Part shown: positions 8,301 to 16,146 of the stretch, in pieces
How the letters are laid out: the number at the start of each line of letters is the position of its first letter
Numbering within the stretch: the stretch's first letter is position 1
Source: JALYXV01 sp963791545
GTDB lineage: Bacteria > Actinomycetota > Acidimicrobiia > Acidimicrobiales > Palsa-688
Direction: 5' to 3'
DNA length: 64,000 bases
Assembly: GCA_963791545.1 (NCBI GenBank)
Contig: CAWBSR010000009.1
Span: 153,124-217,123 of the forward strand
Notes under the pieces: model-generated
Database searches by the model: none
The model's input: only the letters and a program-made list of their open reading frames with translations
What the model was told of the DNA's origin: nothing
Made by a program: the position numbers and the translations under genes

Positions 8301-9595
8301 CAGAGGCGAGCGATCGCGTCGCCCGCCAACTTCACCAGCTTCGGGGGCGCGGTGGGGGCGGGCGTGGGGCCTAATGCCAGTTCCAACAGGCTGGCGCCCT
8401 TGAGCACCCGCAACCGGCCATCGACGTAGTACGCCCCGTCACCGAGGCCGGCGACGTCCTGGGCGGAGCTGCCGTGGCCGTTGTCGAACAACGCCCTGGC
8501 GTTCTGGCGGAACACCTCCACGATCAGCTCGTTGGTCCCGTTGTCGTAGACGCACTCGCCGAGCACGAAGTGGGGCGCTCCCGCCGACTGACCGAGAACG
8601 GTGATGGCCAAGTCGGGGTTGACGATATTGCAGGCGTCGCTGGAGAGAGGGACGGTTTCGTTGACCGGGACGTGCTTCCCCGACTGCGCCACCACGACCA
8701 GGATGATGGCCAGCAGGATGAGCCCCGTCGCCGCCACGATGACCGCGGTCAGGATGATCGAACTTGGAGGCGCATTCACCGACGGCTCCGGAATGGCCAG
8801 CTTCCGGTCCAAGCGGAAGGTCCGGTCCCTCCCAGGGGTCGGCTCCGCGGGTACCTGGGAGCTCGATGCCCGGCCGAGCGGTGGCGGCGGAGGCGGTGGC
8901 GCAGGCGGCGGTGCCTTCGAAGTCGACCTCGTGTCCGCCGGGCCGTAGGTCGGGCCCGGCCGGGGAGTGTCCGCCGGGCCGTAGGTCGGGCCCGGCCGGG
9001 GAGTCGGCGATGGCAGCCGCGCATCGGCCTCGGTTGCCGCCAGCGCATCGCGGAGGCTCATGGCCTTCGCCGGTGGTGCCGGCGGCGCCCCGGCTGGCGA
9101 GGCCGGGGCGGGGCCGGGCGCGGCAGTTCCCTGACGGGACGTGGCGTCGCGGAGGCTTACGTCGCGGAGGCTGACGGTGCGGCCGCCCCGTTCAGCTGCG
9201 GCCGGCGGGGCACCTTGCCCGGACGCCGGGGCGGGCTGCCTGGCCAAGGCATCCCTCAAGCTCATCGCCCGTCCCTCGGACGGTACGGCCACGGTGCCCG
9301 ACGCCGCCTGGCCCCGGCGATCGGCGTCCGAGCCGTTGTCGGTGCTCGGCGCCGTTTCCGATCCGCCCTCGGTAAGGGCGATCCGGAAGGTCCGCAAACC
9401 CCGCATCTCCCTGGTGATGGCGCCGTCATGCTCCATCTGGGCCAGTACCGCACCGAGGGCGGCGGGCCTGTCGAGGCCAATCGCCCGCGCCATCTCGTCG
9501 GTCAGTCCCCGTCCGCCCGGGTCCTCAACGCTGCCGCCCCGGTCCGCCAGGTAGCTGCGGATCCTCCCCTCGTCGACCCCATTGCCTTGTGCCAT
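8300..9595 (-). CDS. hypothetical single-pass membrane protein with SLRDA repeats and proline-rich linker
   Basis: A 431-residue protein with no recognised family. Residues about 1-70 look like a small winged-helix-type module (RIRSYLADRGG, LTDEMARAIG, ITREMRGLRTFRI). A low-complexity region then carries five copies of a V/M-SLRD(A/V) motif and ends in PPPAPPPPPPP. One transmembrane helix (ILTAVIVAATGLILLAIILV) precedes a C-terminal globular domain of about 125 residues containing two cysteines (DACNI, GECVYDN). Topology is probably N-in with the C-domain outside. ATG 9595 was chosen; an in-frame TTG at 9637 is less likely. It converges on the GNAT gene. Confidence 0.65.
   Translation of the reverse strand: MAQGNGVDEGRIRSYLADRGGSVEDPGGRGLTDEMARAIGLDRPAALGAVLAQMEHDGAITREMRGLRTFRIALTEGGSETAPSTDNGSDADRRGQAASGTVAVPSEGRAMSLRDALARQPAPASGQGAPPAAAERGGRTVSLRDVSLRDATSRQGTAAPGPAPASPAGAPPAPPAKAMSLRDALAATEADARLPSPTPRPGPTYGPADTPRPGPTYGPADTRSTSKAPPPAPPPPPPPLGRASSSQVPAEPTPGRDRTFRLDRKLAIPEPSVNAPPSSIILTAVIVAATGLILLAIILVVVAQSGKHVPVNETVPLSSDACNIVNPDLAITVLGQSAGAPHFVLGECVYDNGTNELIVEVFRQNARALFDNGHGSSAQDVAGLGDGAYYVDGRLRVLKGASLLELALGPTPAPTAPPKLVKLAGDAIARL
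8931..9002. repeat. 36-bp perfect tandem duplication inside the SLRDA-repeat gene
   Basis: Two identical 36-bp units (8931-8966 and 8967-9002) encode a duplicated 12-residue TPRPGPTYGPAD segment in the proline-rich linker. The duplication is in frame and looks recent because the copies do not differ. Confidence 0.85.
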
Positions 9596-9812
9596 GTTCG
9601 CGTTCTCACTGTCGTCGGTCGGCTCGCCGTTTCCCAACTCGGCGCAACGGTAGTTGTTAGCAAGACGGCGGCGGCGGGGGGAAATGGAGCGAAAGGGTCA
9701 ATCTCCTCCGAACGGGACAACTCGGCATCACGAAGTTGCCGACGGGCCTCGTCGAGGGCAATCCGGCCCAGCTTGCTCGGTCGCCCGGCCACCGGGCGCG
9801 ATGATTTGCGCC

Positions 9813-10421
9813 ATGGGGTTCACGCGAGGTTTCGAAGGACGCCGGCGCCCGCCCCGGGATGAACGGCTACCCCCCGGCCAGTACGACGTCGGCTCCGACT
9901 GGCCGGTGCTCACGGCCGAACCTACGCCCCAGCTCTCGACCGCCGACTGGAGCTTCACCGTCGACGGCCTGGTCGAGCAACCGGTGACCTGGACCTGGGA
10001 CGAGATCCGCGCCCTGCCGCCTTCGTCCTACGAGGGCGACATCCATTGCGTCACGACCTGGTCGAAGCTCGGCGTCACCTTCGGCGGGGTTTCCGTAGAC
10101 ACCCTCCTCGCGGTCGCCCGGCCCCTGGCTGAGGCCGCCTTCGTGCTGGTCCGCTCCCATACCGGCTACACCACCAACCTGCCCCTCGCCGACGTGACAG
10201 GTGGCAAGGCCTGGGTCGTCTGGGAGTTCGCCGGGCAGCCCCTCGAGACGCCCCACGGCGGGCCCGCCCGGATGCTCGTGCCTCACCTGTACTTCTGGAA
10301 AAGCGCCAAGTGGGTGTCGGGCCTCGGTCTGCTGGACCACGACGAGGCCGGGTTCTGGGAGCGCTACGGCTACCACGACCGGGGCGACCCGTGGCGGGAG
10401 CAGCGCTACGCGGGTGACTGA
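9813..10421 (+). CDS. sulfite-oxidase-like molybdopterin oxidoreductase
   Basis: A 202-residue protein with a single oxidoreductase molybdopterin-binding domain of the sulfite oxidase/MsrP fold. WSFTVDGLVEQPVTWTWDEI opens the domain. GDIHCVTTWSK near residue 75 carries the cysteine expected to ligate molybdenum, and the TPHGGPARMLVPHLYFWKSAKWV segment binds the pterin. No Tat signal is present, so it is probably cytosolic. ATG 9813 was chosen over an in-frame ATG at 9801; the longer reading from 9654 is arginine-rich and not family-like. It overlaps the next gene by 8 bp, implying a two-protein redox unit. Confidence 0.88.
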   Translation: MGFTRGFEGRRRPPRDERLPPGQYDVGSDWPVLTAEPTPQLSTADWSFTVDGLVEQPVTWTWDEIRALPPSSYEGDIHCVTTWSKLGVTFGGVSVDTLLAVARPLAEAAFVLVRSHTGYTTNLPLADVTGGKAWVVWEFAGQPLETPHGGPARMLVPHLYFWKSAKWVSGLGLLDHDEAGFWERYGYHDRGDPWREQRYAGD

Positions 10422-11124
10422 CCCACCCCGCCCTGGGACCTGGCAGCCGGCGACGGTAGTCGAGATCCGCCCGGAGACGGCCCGCGCCAAGTCGTTTCGC
10501 CTGGCGCTCCCGGTCCCCCGGCGCCATCTGGCGGGCCAGCACTACGTGGTGCGGCTCACCGCCCCTGATGGCTACCGGGCCCAGCGTTCCTACTCGGTCG
10601 CCTCGGCCCCCGACGACTCGGGCCACATCGAGTTGACCGTGGAACGCCTGGAGGATGGCGAGATCTCCTCGTTCCTGCACGATGAAGTGGCCGTCGGCGA
10701 CCGCCTGGAGGTGCGAGGGCCCATCGGCGGCTGGTTCGTCTGGCCCGGTGACACGCCGGCGGTCCTGGTGGGAGGTGGCTCGGGGGTCGTGCCCCTGATG
10801 GCGATGCTGCGCCTGGCCCGGCAATCGGGACGATCCGAGCTGGTCCACCTGGTGGTGTCGGCCCGCCGGCCCGGCGACCTCTATTACGCCGGGGAGCTCC
10901 CGGGCCCCGAGACCACCATCGTCTACACCCGGGCCGTGCCGCCCGATTGGCCCCGCCCCCCGGGGCACCTCGACGCCGGCGATCTTCCGATGCCCATTGC
11001 CGACGGGGCGACGGCCTACGTGTGCGGCTCGTCGAGCTTCGCCGACGCCGCCACGGCGTTGCTCACCGGCGCCGGCGTCGCCGCCGGCCGGATCCGGGTG
11101 GAACGCTTCGGCCCCTCCGGTTAG
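10414..11124 (+). CDS. FAD/NAD-binding ferredoxin-reductase-like oxidoreductase
   Basis: A 236-residue flavin reductase. The FAD domain has the RSYSVASAP motif near residue 57 (RxYS). The NAD(P) domain has VGGGSGVVPLMAML near residue 113 and a terminal YVCGSSSFADAATALL. There is no 2Fe-2S plug domain at the end, so electrons probably pass directly to a partner. The gene overlaps the molybdopterin enzyme (TGA at 10419-10421), a pairing seen in many actinobacteria, and it is likely that enzyme's electron donor or acceptor. GTG 10414 was chosen; the same frame is open further upstream but only antisense-like. Confidence 0.87.
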   Translation: MTDPPRPGTWQPATVVEIRPETARAKSFRLALPVPRRHLAGQHYVVRLTAPDGYRAQRSYSVASAPDDSGHIELTVERLEDGEISSFLHDEVAVGDRLEVRGPIGGWFVWPGDTPAVLVGGGSGVVPLMAMLRLARQSGRSELVHLVVSARRPGDLYYAGELPGPETTIVYTRAVPPDWPRPPGHLDAGDLPMPIADGATAYVCGSSSFADAATALLTGAGVAAGRIRVERFGPSG

Positions 11125-11275
11125 CCGCGTTCCGCGCGCGCTCGAGCAGCCGCGCGCGCCCAACGGCGCATACCCCCACCTGGCGCGCGCGGTAGCCCCA
11201 GCGCGCGCGGTACGGAAGTCAAGGCCGCACTCGGCCGCCCCCGCCCCCCCCCCGGCCCCGCCGTAGGCTCCCGGC

Positions 11276-11800
11276 ATGCCCCTGACCGCTGACGAACCCA
11301 TCGAGGTGGTCGACGACGGCGCCCGAATCCAGTTCCGATTCGATGACATGTTGCGCTATGCCGGTCCGGGTTCTCCGGCTGGCGTCGCCATGGCGTACCA
11401 AGCCATGCGGCTCTCCTTTTCCCACCTCGACGGCGGACATCCGCCCCTCAGGAGACGAGACATCGCCATCGAGACCGCGTTTCGGGGGCCGGGCGCCCGG
11501 GACGGCTTCGAGCTGGTCACCCGGTCCTTCACCGACGGCCGTTACCTCGTCACCGCCGACCTGGAACACCCGCAGCGGGGCAACACGTTGGAGCAGTTCG
11601 TGTTCCGCTTCTTGTACCACGACCAGGCCTGCACCCTCCTCGTGCGAGAGGGGATGGTCAGCGACGAGTTCATCCACTTCGCCCGCCTGGCCGGCAGGTC
11701 GCCCGACGAGGAACGCCATTTCACCGCCCTCAAACACGGCCACGCCGAGCACCTGCTGGCCAGCCGCCCCGAGGACATATTCGAGCTCGAGGGCAGCTAG
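11276..11800 (+). CDS. hypothetical protein
   Basis: A 174-residue soluble protein of no family I recognise. It is acidic, has no signal peptide or membrane segment, and contains a RRRDIAIETAFRGPG stretch followed by EHLLASRPEDIFELEG at the end, giving a mixed alpha/beta impression. ATG 11276 follows a GCGCGC-rich spacer (about 11134-11215). The stop overlaps that of purU on the opposite strand: both use the same palindromic CTAG, so the genes converge with no spacer. Confidence 0.6.
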   Translation: MPLTADEPIEVVDDGARIQFRFDDMLRYAGPGSPAGVAMAYQAMRLSFSHLDGGHPPLRRRDIAIETAFRGPGARDGFELVTRSFTDGRYLVTADLEHPQRGNTLEQFVFRFLYHDQACTLLVREGMVSDEFIHFARLAGRSPDEERHFTALKHGHAEHLLASRPEDIFELEGS

Positions 11801-12624
11801 AGGAACACCACCGTCCGGCGCCCGAGGAGGAATACCCGCCCCTCGCTGTGCGCCTTGACGGCCCGGGACAGCACCAGCCGCTCAAGATCCCGCCCGATGA
11901 TCACCATCTGCTCGGGGCTGTGCGAGTGCGCCACCCGGGCCACGTCCTGGTCGATGATCGGCCCCTCGTCGAGGTCGGGCGTCACGTAGTGGGCGGTTGC
12001 GCCGATAACCTTGACGCCGCGCTCCCAAGCCTGGTGGTAGGGCTTGGCCCCTTTGAAGCTGGGCAGGAACGAGTGGTGGATGTTGATCATCCGCCCCGCC
12101 CACTCCCGGCATAGGCCGTCGGAGACGATCTGCATGTAGCGGGCCAGCACCACCAGTTCGATGTCGTGGGTCTCGACCAAGTGCCGCAACCGGTCGTCGT
12201 CGCCCGCGGCCACGTGCTGGAACTCGATGCCGTAGCTCGTCACCTCGGCACTTAGGTCGGGGTGGTTGGACACCACCAGCGGGATGTCGATGAGCAGCTC
12301 GCCCGCCCGCCAGCGGTACAGCAGGTCGACCAGGCAGTGGTCGTATTTGGACACCAGGATGAGGGTGCGGCACCGTGCGTCGTCCCGGCGCACCCGCAGT
12401 TCGGCGTCCAGCGTCTCGGCTCGCTCCCGCAGGGCGGCCTCGATCTGGCGGGCGTCGTCGATCGGCGAGTCGAACCGGGTGCGGATGCAGAACATCCCGG
12501 TTGGCAAATCACTGAACTGGGCGTTCTCCACGATGTTGGCGTCCAGGCGCAACAGGCCGTCGGCGATGCTTGCCACGATGCCGGGCCGGTCAGGGCACAC
12601 CAGGGTCAAAATGTGGCTGGTCAT
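11797..12624 (-). CDS. purU: formyltetrahydrofolate deformylase
   Basis: A 275-residue enzyme that hydrolyses 10-formyltetrahydrofolate to formate and tetrahydrofolate, balancing one-carbon pools. The N-terminal ACT domain reads LTLVCPDRPGIVASIA and extends to about residue 80. The formyltransferase domain has the catalytic INIHHSFLPSFKGAKPY segment near residue 185, and GATAHYVTPDLDEGPIIDQD carrying the histidine and aspartate. Length and domain order are normal. It is divergent from dinB with about 100 bp between them. Confidence 0.95.
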   Translation of the reverse strand: MTSHILTLVCPDRPGIVASIADGLLRLDANIVENAQFSDLPTGMFCIRTRFDSPIDDARQIEAALRERAETLDAELRVRRDDARCRTLILVSKYDHCLVDLLYRWRAGELLIDIPLVVSNHPDLSAEVTSYGIEFQHVAAGDDDRLRHLVETHDIELVVLARYMQIVSDGLCREWAGRMINIHHSFLPSFKGAKPYHQAWERGVKVIGATAHYVTPDLDEGPIIDQDVARVAHSHSPEQMVIIGRDLERLVLSRAVKAHSEGRVFLLGRRTVVFL

Positions 12625-12715
12625 GACGGCCGCTCACTGTACCCAGAAGGAAAAATAGCCCGCCGGGGCCGGCTGTCGCCCGGTGGCGCCGATGCGGGCG
12701 CCTCCCGGCTTATGG

Positions 12716-12727
12716 GAACATGTGTTC
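12716..12727. promoter_or_regulatory. LexA (SOS) box upstream of dinB
   Basis: GAAC-ATGT-GTTC fits the actinobacterial/Bacillus LexA operator core GAAC-N4-GTTC. It ends immediately before the likely GTG start of dinB at 12728, so LexA binding would block a leaderless or very short-leader transcript. Confidence 0.75.
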
Positions 12728-13927
12728 GTGTATGGTGAGGCAACTATCTTGCACGCCGACCTGGACTCGTTCTACGCCTCGGTGGAACAGCGCGACGACC
12801 CCCGGCTGCGGGGCCGACCCGTCGTCGTGGGCTCGGGGGTGGTCCTGGCCGCCAGTTACGAGGCCAAGGCGTACGGGGTCCGCTCCCCCATGCCGGGCGC
12901 CCAGGCCCGCCGCCTCTGCCCCCAGGCAATCGTGGTGGAGCCCCGCATGCCTGCCTACGCCGAGGCGAGCCGGGCGGTGTTCGCGGTGTTCCACGACACC
13001 ACGCCCCTGGTGGAGGGGCTGTCGATCGACGAGGCGTTCCTCGAGGTGGGGGGGCTCCGGCGGATTTCGGGCACGCCGACCGAGATCGCGGTGGGGTTGC
13101 GGCGGGCGGTGCTGGAACGGGTTGGTCTGCCCATCACCGTCGGGGTGGCCCGGACCAAGTTCCTGGCCAAGGTGGCCAGCGCGGTCGCCAAGCCCGACGG
13201 CCTGCTGGTCGTGCCCCCCGAAGGTGAGCTGGCGTTCCTGCACCCGCTGCCGGTGGAGCGGCTGTGGGGCGTCGGGCCGGTCACCGCGACCAAGCTCCAC
13301 GAGCGGGGGATCGCGACTGTCGGTGAGGTCGCGGGCCTCGAAGAGAACGTCCTGGTGGCGCTCCTCGGCCAGGGATCGGGGCGCCACCTCTACGCCCTGG
13401 CCCACAATCGCGACCCCCGCCCGGTGCTGGTCGGCCGGCGCCGTTCGTCGATCGGGTCGCAGCACGCCCTGGGCCTGTCACGTTCGCGGCGGGCGCCCGA
13501 GGCGATCGACGTCGTCCTGGTCGAGTTGGTGGACCGGGTGACCAGCCGGGCCCGGGCGGGAGGGCGAGTGGGGCGAACGGTGGGACTCCGGCTGCGCTTC
13601 GACGACTTCTCACGGGCCACCCGATCAGCCACGCTGAGCCGGGCTACCGCCCTCACCCAGGTCGTCCTGGGCGCGGCCCGAGATCTGCTCGCGGCCGCCA
13701 TGCCCACGATCACCGAGCGGGGGCTCACGCTGATCGGTGTCGCGCTGACCAACCTCGACGACCACGGCGACCAGCAATTGACCCTGCCCCTGGCGGGCCG
13801 CGACGCCGGCGCCCTCGATGCCACGGTGGACGATCTGCGGAGCCGTTTCGGGTCGGGAGCCATCACCCGAGCGGTCCTCCTGGGCCGAGACCAGCGCCCG
13901 TCGGTCCCGCTCCTTCCCGACAACTAG
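12728..13927 (+). CDS. dinB: DNA polymerase IV (Y-family)
   Basis: Translesion polymerase of about 399 residues. Motifs: HADLDSFYASVEQ (catalytic aspartate), SYEAKAYGVRSPMP, LSIDEAFLEV (catalytic Asp-Glu), TVGVARTKFLAKVAS, and the helix-hairpin-helix GVGPVTATKLHERGI. The little-finger domain is complete and ends with QQLTLPL, a plausible beta-clamp-binding peptide. The reading frame is open from 12683, but a LexA box at 12716-12727 would then lie inside the gene; GTG 12728 (VYGEATILHAD) gives the usual N-terminal length. DNA-damage induction is therefore expected. Confidence 0.93.
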   Translation: MYGEATILHADLDSFYASVEQRDDPRLRGRPVVVGSGVVLAASYEAKAYGVRSPMPGAQARRLCPQAIVVEPRMPAYAEASRAVFAVFHDTTPLVEGLSIDEAFLEVGGLRRISGTPTEIAVGLRRAVLERVGLPITVGVARTKFLAKVASAVAKPDGLLVVPPEGELAFLHPLPVERLWGVGPVTATKLHERGIATVGEVAGLEENVLVALLGQGSGRHLYALAHNRDPRPVLVGRRRSSIGSQHALGLSRSRRAPEAIDVVLVELVDRVTSRARAGGRVGRTVGLRLRFDDFSRATRSATLSRATALTQVVLGAARDLLAAAMPTITERGLTLIGVALTNLDDHGDQQLTLPLAGRDAGALDATVDDLRSRFGSGAITRAVLLGRDQRPSVPLLPDN

Positions 13928-13984
13928 CTGGGAACCCGAACACCCGCCGGGGTTTGCCGCCGCCAGGTTGTCCCCGAAGGGGCA

Positions 13985-14025
13985 AAGCCACGGGAGGGGC
14001 TAAGCCACGGGAGGGGCTAAGCCAC
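13985..14025. repeat. 17-bp tandem repeat between dinB and LLM gene
   Basis: Two perfect copies of AAGCCACGGGAGGGGCT (13985-14001 and 14002-14018) are followed by a partial third. A small GC hairpin around 13968-13985 precedes them. The site lies between converging genes and may serve as a terminator. Confidence 0.7.
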
Positions 14026-14034
14026 CCACTCCTG

Positions 14035-15051
14035 CTAGGCGGTACCCGGTACCGGCCACTCCTTGGCCAGCAGTTCCAGGCTGCAGATCCTGGCCTCGAG
14101 GCTGTGGGCGACGGTGCTGACCATGATCTCGTCGGCGCCTGATGCCCCGATCAGGTCGTCCAGCCGGGCCACGGCCCGGCCCGGGGAACCCACGATCCGC
14201 CGGGTGGGCATGGCCTGGGCGGCCGCCAGACCGGGATGGGTAGCGGCTGCCTCTGGTGAGCGCAGTGGAGCCTGCCGCCCGGTGCGGAGCTCGTAGACCA
14301 GCAACCGGCCCGGATTGGCTTGCCACTCGGCGGCCTGGTCGCTAGGCGCGACCAGAACGTTGGCGGTGACGATGACGTACGGGGCCGCCAGCACGGGCGA
14401 GGGCCGGAAGGACTGGCGGTACAGGTCCAGCGCTTCGAGCGTCCCCCCGGTGTCAAAATGGTGGGCGAAAGCAAACCGCAGCCCGAGGAACCCGGCCAGC
14501 TGGGCGCTATAGCCACTCGACCCGAGGAGCACGATCTGGGGACTGGAGGTGGCGGCGGGCGTCGCCGAGAAGTGCTCCCAGAGGCCCCCTTCGCCTCGGG
14601 CGTCGCCGAGCAGCCCCATGAGGTCGAGCAGGTCTCGGGGATAGTCCTCGACGGTCGTGGACCGCCTGATGGCCGCGGTGGTGGCGGGGTCCGAACCGGG
14701 CGCCCGCCCCAAGCCCAAATCGATGCGGCCCGGGTGAAGCGCTTCCAAGGCCGCGATGTGCTCGGCCACGATGAGCGGGGTGTGATTGGGCAGCATGATG
14801 CCGCCGGATCCGATCCGTATGCGATCGGTGCAAGCCGCCAGATGGGCCATCAGCACCGGCGGCGTGGTGCTGGCGATGGACGCCATGTTGTGGTGCTCGG
14901 CTACCCAGAACCGGTGGTAGCCGAGGCGGCCGGCATGCTGCGCCAGGACGGTGGTGGCCGCCAATGCCTCCGCTGTCGATCCACCCTCGTTGACAATGGC
15001 CAGGTCGAGCACCGACAGGGGCGGGCGCCCGGGCGAGGAGTTCGAGGTCAC
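14035..15051 (-). CDS. LLM class flavin-dependent oxidoreductase
   Basis: A 338-residue luciferase-like monooxygenase with a TIM-barrel fold that uses reduced FMN or F420. The opening LSVLDLAIVNEGGSTAEAL and RFWVAEHHNMASIAS are typical of the YhbW-like subfamily. IRIGSGGIMLPNHTPLIVAE and LHPGRIDLGLGRAPGSD complete the cofactor site. The C-terminal IVGSPGRAVARLDDLI matches the usual LLM ending. No catalytic histidine assignment is attempted and the substrate is unknown. It converges on dinB and diverges from the small membrane protein at 15162. Confidence 0.9.
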   Translation of the reverse strand: MTSNSSPGRPPLSVLDLAIVNEGGSTAEALAATTVLAQHAGRLGYHRFWVAEHHNMASIASTTPPVLMAHLAACTDRIRIGSGGIMLPNHTPLIVAEHIAALEALHPGRIDLGLGRAPGSDPATTAAIRRSTTVEDYPRDLLDLMGLLGDARGEGGLWEHFSATPAATSSPQIVLLGSSGYSAQLAGFLGLRFAFAHHFDTGGTLEALDLYRQSFRPSPVLAAPYVIVTANVLVAPSDQAAEWQANPGRLLVYELRTGRQAPLRSPEAAATHPGLAAAQAMPTRRIVGSPGRAVARLDDLIGASGADEIMVSTVAHSLEARICSLELLAKEWPVPGTA

Positions 15052-15161
15052 GCGATCGTCAACGCTGGGATCGTCCCCACCCTTCCCGTGGGCGGCCTGG
15101 CGGGCCCCCTTGGCGACGGCTTGACCCCGGGCCTAGGCCGTCGCGGCGCGATGCTCATGCC

Positions 15162-15614
15162 GTGGCGACTGTCGTGATCGTGGTGCTGGTCGTGGCCTTG
15201 GTCGCCCTGCTGGTGCACCGGCTGCGCTTTCACGGCACGGGAATCGTGGCCCGGCGAGGTTTGAGTATTGGCGCCGACTTGGCGGGTCTCGCCGACGCCC
15301 CTCGGGTCCGGGTGATAACGGTGACCCGGCTGGGTCCGGACCGCGTCCGCCTCGTTCTCGCCCCGGCGCCGCCAGCCGCCCCGGTGATCGATCCCGCTCC
15401 GGCGGGGCCGGCCGGGGCGGCCGGGGCGGCGGCGCCGCACATGGATGTGATCGTGGAGCTGGGTGAAGACGAGTTTGGTGTCGGGCTGCTCCACCGATGG
15501 CGGGACGCCGACTCATCGCTGGGACTGGTGATTCCGGAGGGCAGCCGGTTGCTGCGACTGCGCTCGTTCGACGATCTCCAGCACTTGACCCTGAGGCGTA
15601 TCGACCAGGACTGA
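15162..15614 (+). CDS. hypothetical N-terminally anchored membrane protein
   Basis: A 150-residue protein with one N-terminal membrane segment (residues 3-18, VVIVVLVVALVALLVH). A basic region and an Ala/Pro/Gly-rich linker (about residues 72-92) precede a final beta-rich segment ending LRLRSFDDLQHLTLRRI. The family is not recognised. GTG 15162 was chosen because the hydrophobic helix begins immediately after it. It lies 66 bp upstream of the deazaflavin-dependent reductase gene and may share its transcript. Confidence 0.6.
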   Translation: MATVVIVVLVVALVALLVHRLRFHGTGIVARRGLSIGADLAGLADAPRVRVITVTRLGPDRVRLVLAPAPPAAPVIDPAPAGPAGAAGAAAPHMDVIVELGEDEFGVGLLHRWRDADSSLGLVIPEGSRLLRLRSFDDLQHLTLRRIDQD

Positions 15615-15680
15615 CCGAATAACTACCGATGCAACCGTGAGAGGCTGTGGCCACCCAAGGTCAGGAGGCCCACGAGCGAC

Positions 15681-16085
15681 ATGTCCGACTTCAACTCCAA
15701 GATCATCGACGAGTTCCGGTCCCACCACGGCCAGGTTGGGGGACCCTTCGAGGGGGCCCCGATGATCGTGCTCACGACCACGGGGGCCAAGTCGGGCCAA
15801 CCCCGGACCAATCCGCTCGTCTACCTACCCGATAACGACCGGGTGGTCATCTTCGCCTCCAAGGCGGGAGCGCCCACCAACCCTGACTGGTACCACAACC
15901 TGGTCGCCAACCCGCGCGTCACCGTCGAACTCGGCGATGAGCGGTTCGAGGCCGATGCCTCAGTCGCCCAAGGCGAGGAGCGGGATCGCCTCTACGCCCA
16001 GCAGGCGGCCATCATGCCCGGCTTCGCGGAGTACCAGGAGAAGACGGATCGCGTCATCCCGGTGGTGATCCTGACCAGAACCTGA
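15681..16085 (+). CDS. nitroreductase family deazaflavin-dependent oxidoreductase
   Basis: A 134-residue single-domain protein of the Ddn/F420-binding split-barrel family. Visible motifs are LTTTGAKSGQPRTNPLVYLPD (phosphate-binding region of F420, about residues 32-52), PTNPDWYHNLVANPRVTVELG and a C-terminal RVIPVVILTR. The family reduces quinones or nitro compounds with F420H2 in mycobacteria. Length is close to the Ddn norm. It supports an F420-producing actinobacterial host. The substrate is not determined. Confidence 0.92.
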   Translation: MSDFNSKIIDEFRSHHGQVGGPFEGAPMIVLTTTGAKSGQPRTNPLVYLPDNDRVVIFASKAGAPTNPDWYHNLVANPRVTVELGDERFEADASVAQGEERDRLYAQQAAIMPGFAEYQEKTDRVIPVVILTRT

Positions 16086-16146
16086 CGCCGAGGGATCGAC
16101 ATCAGCGCCTGGTACGCACGATCTTCAGCGCTCCCGTGGGAAGCCG

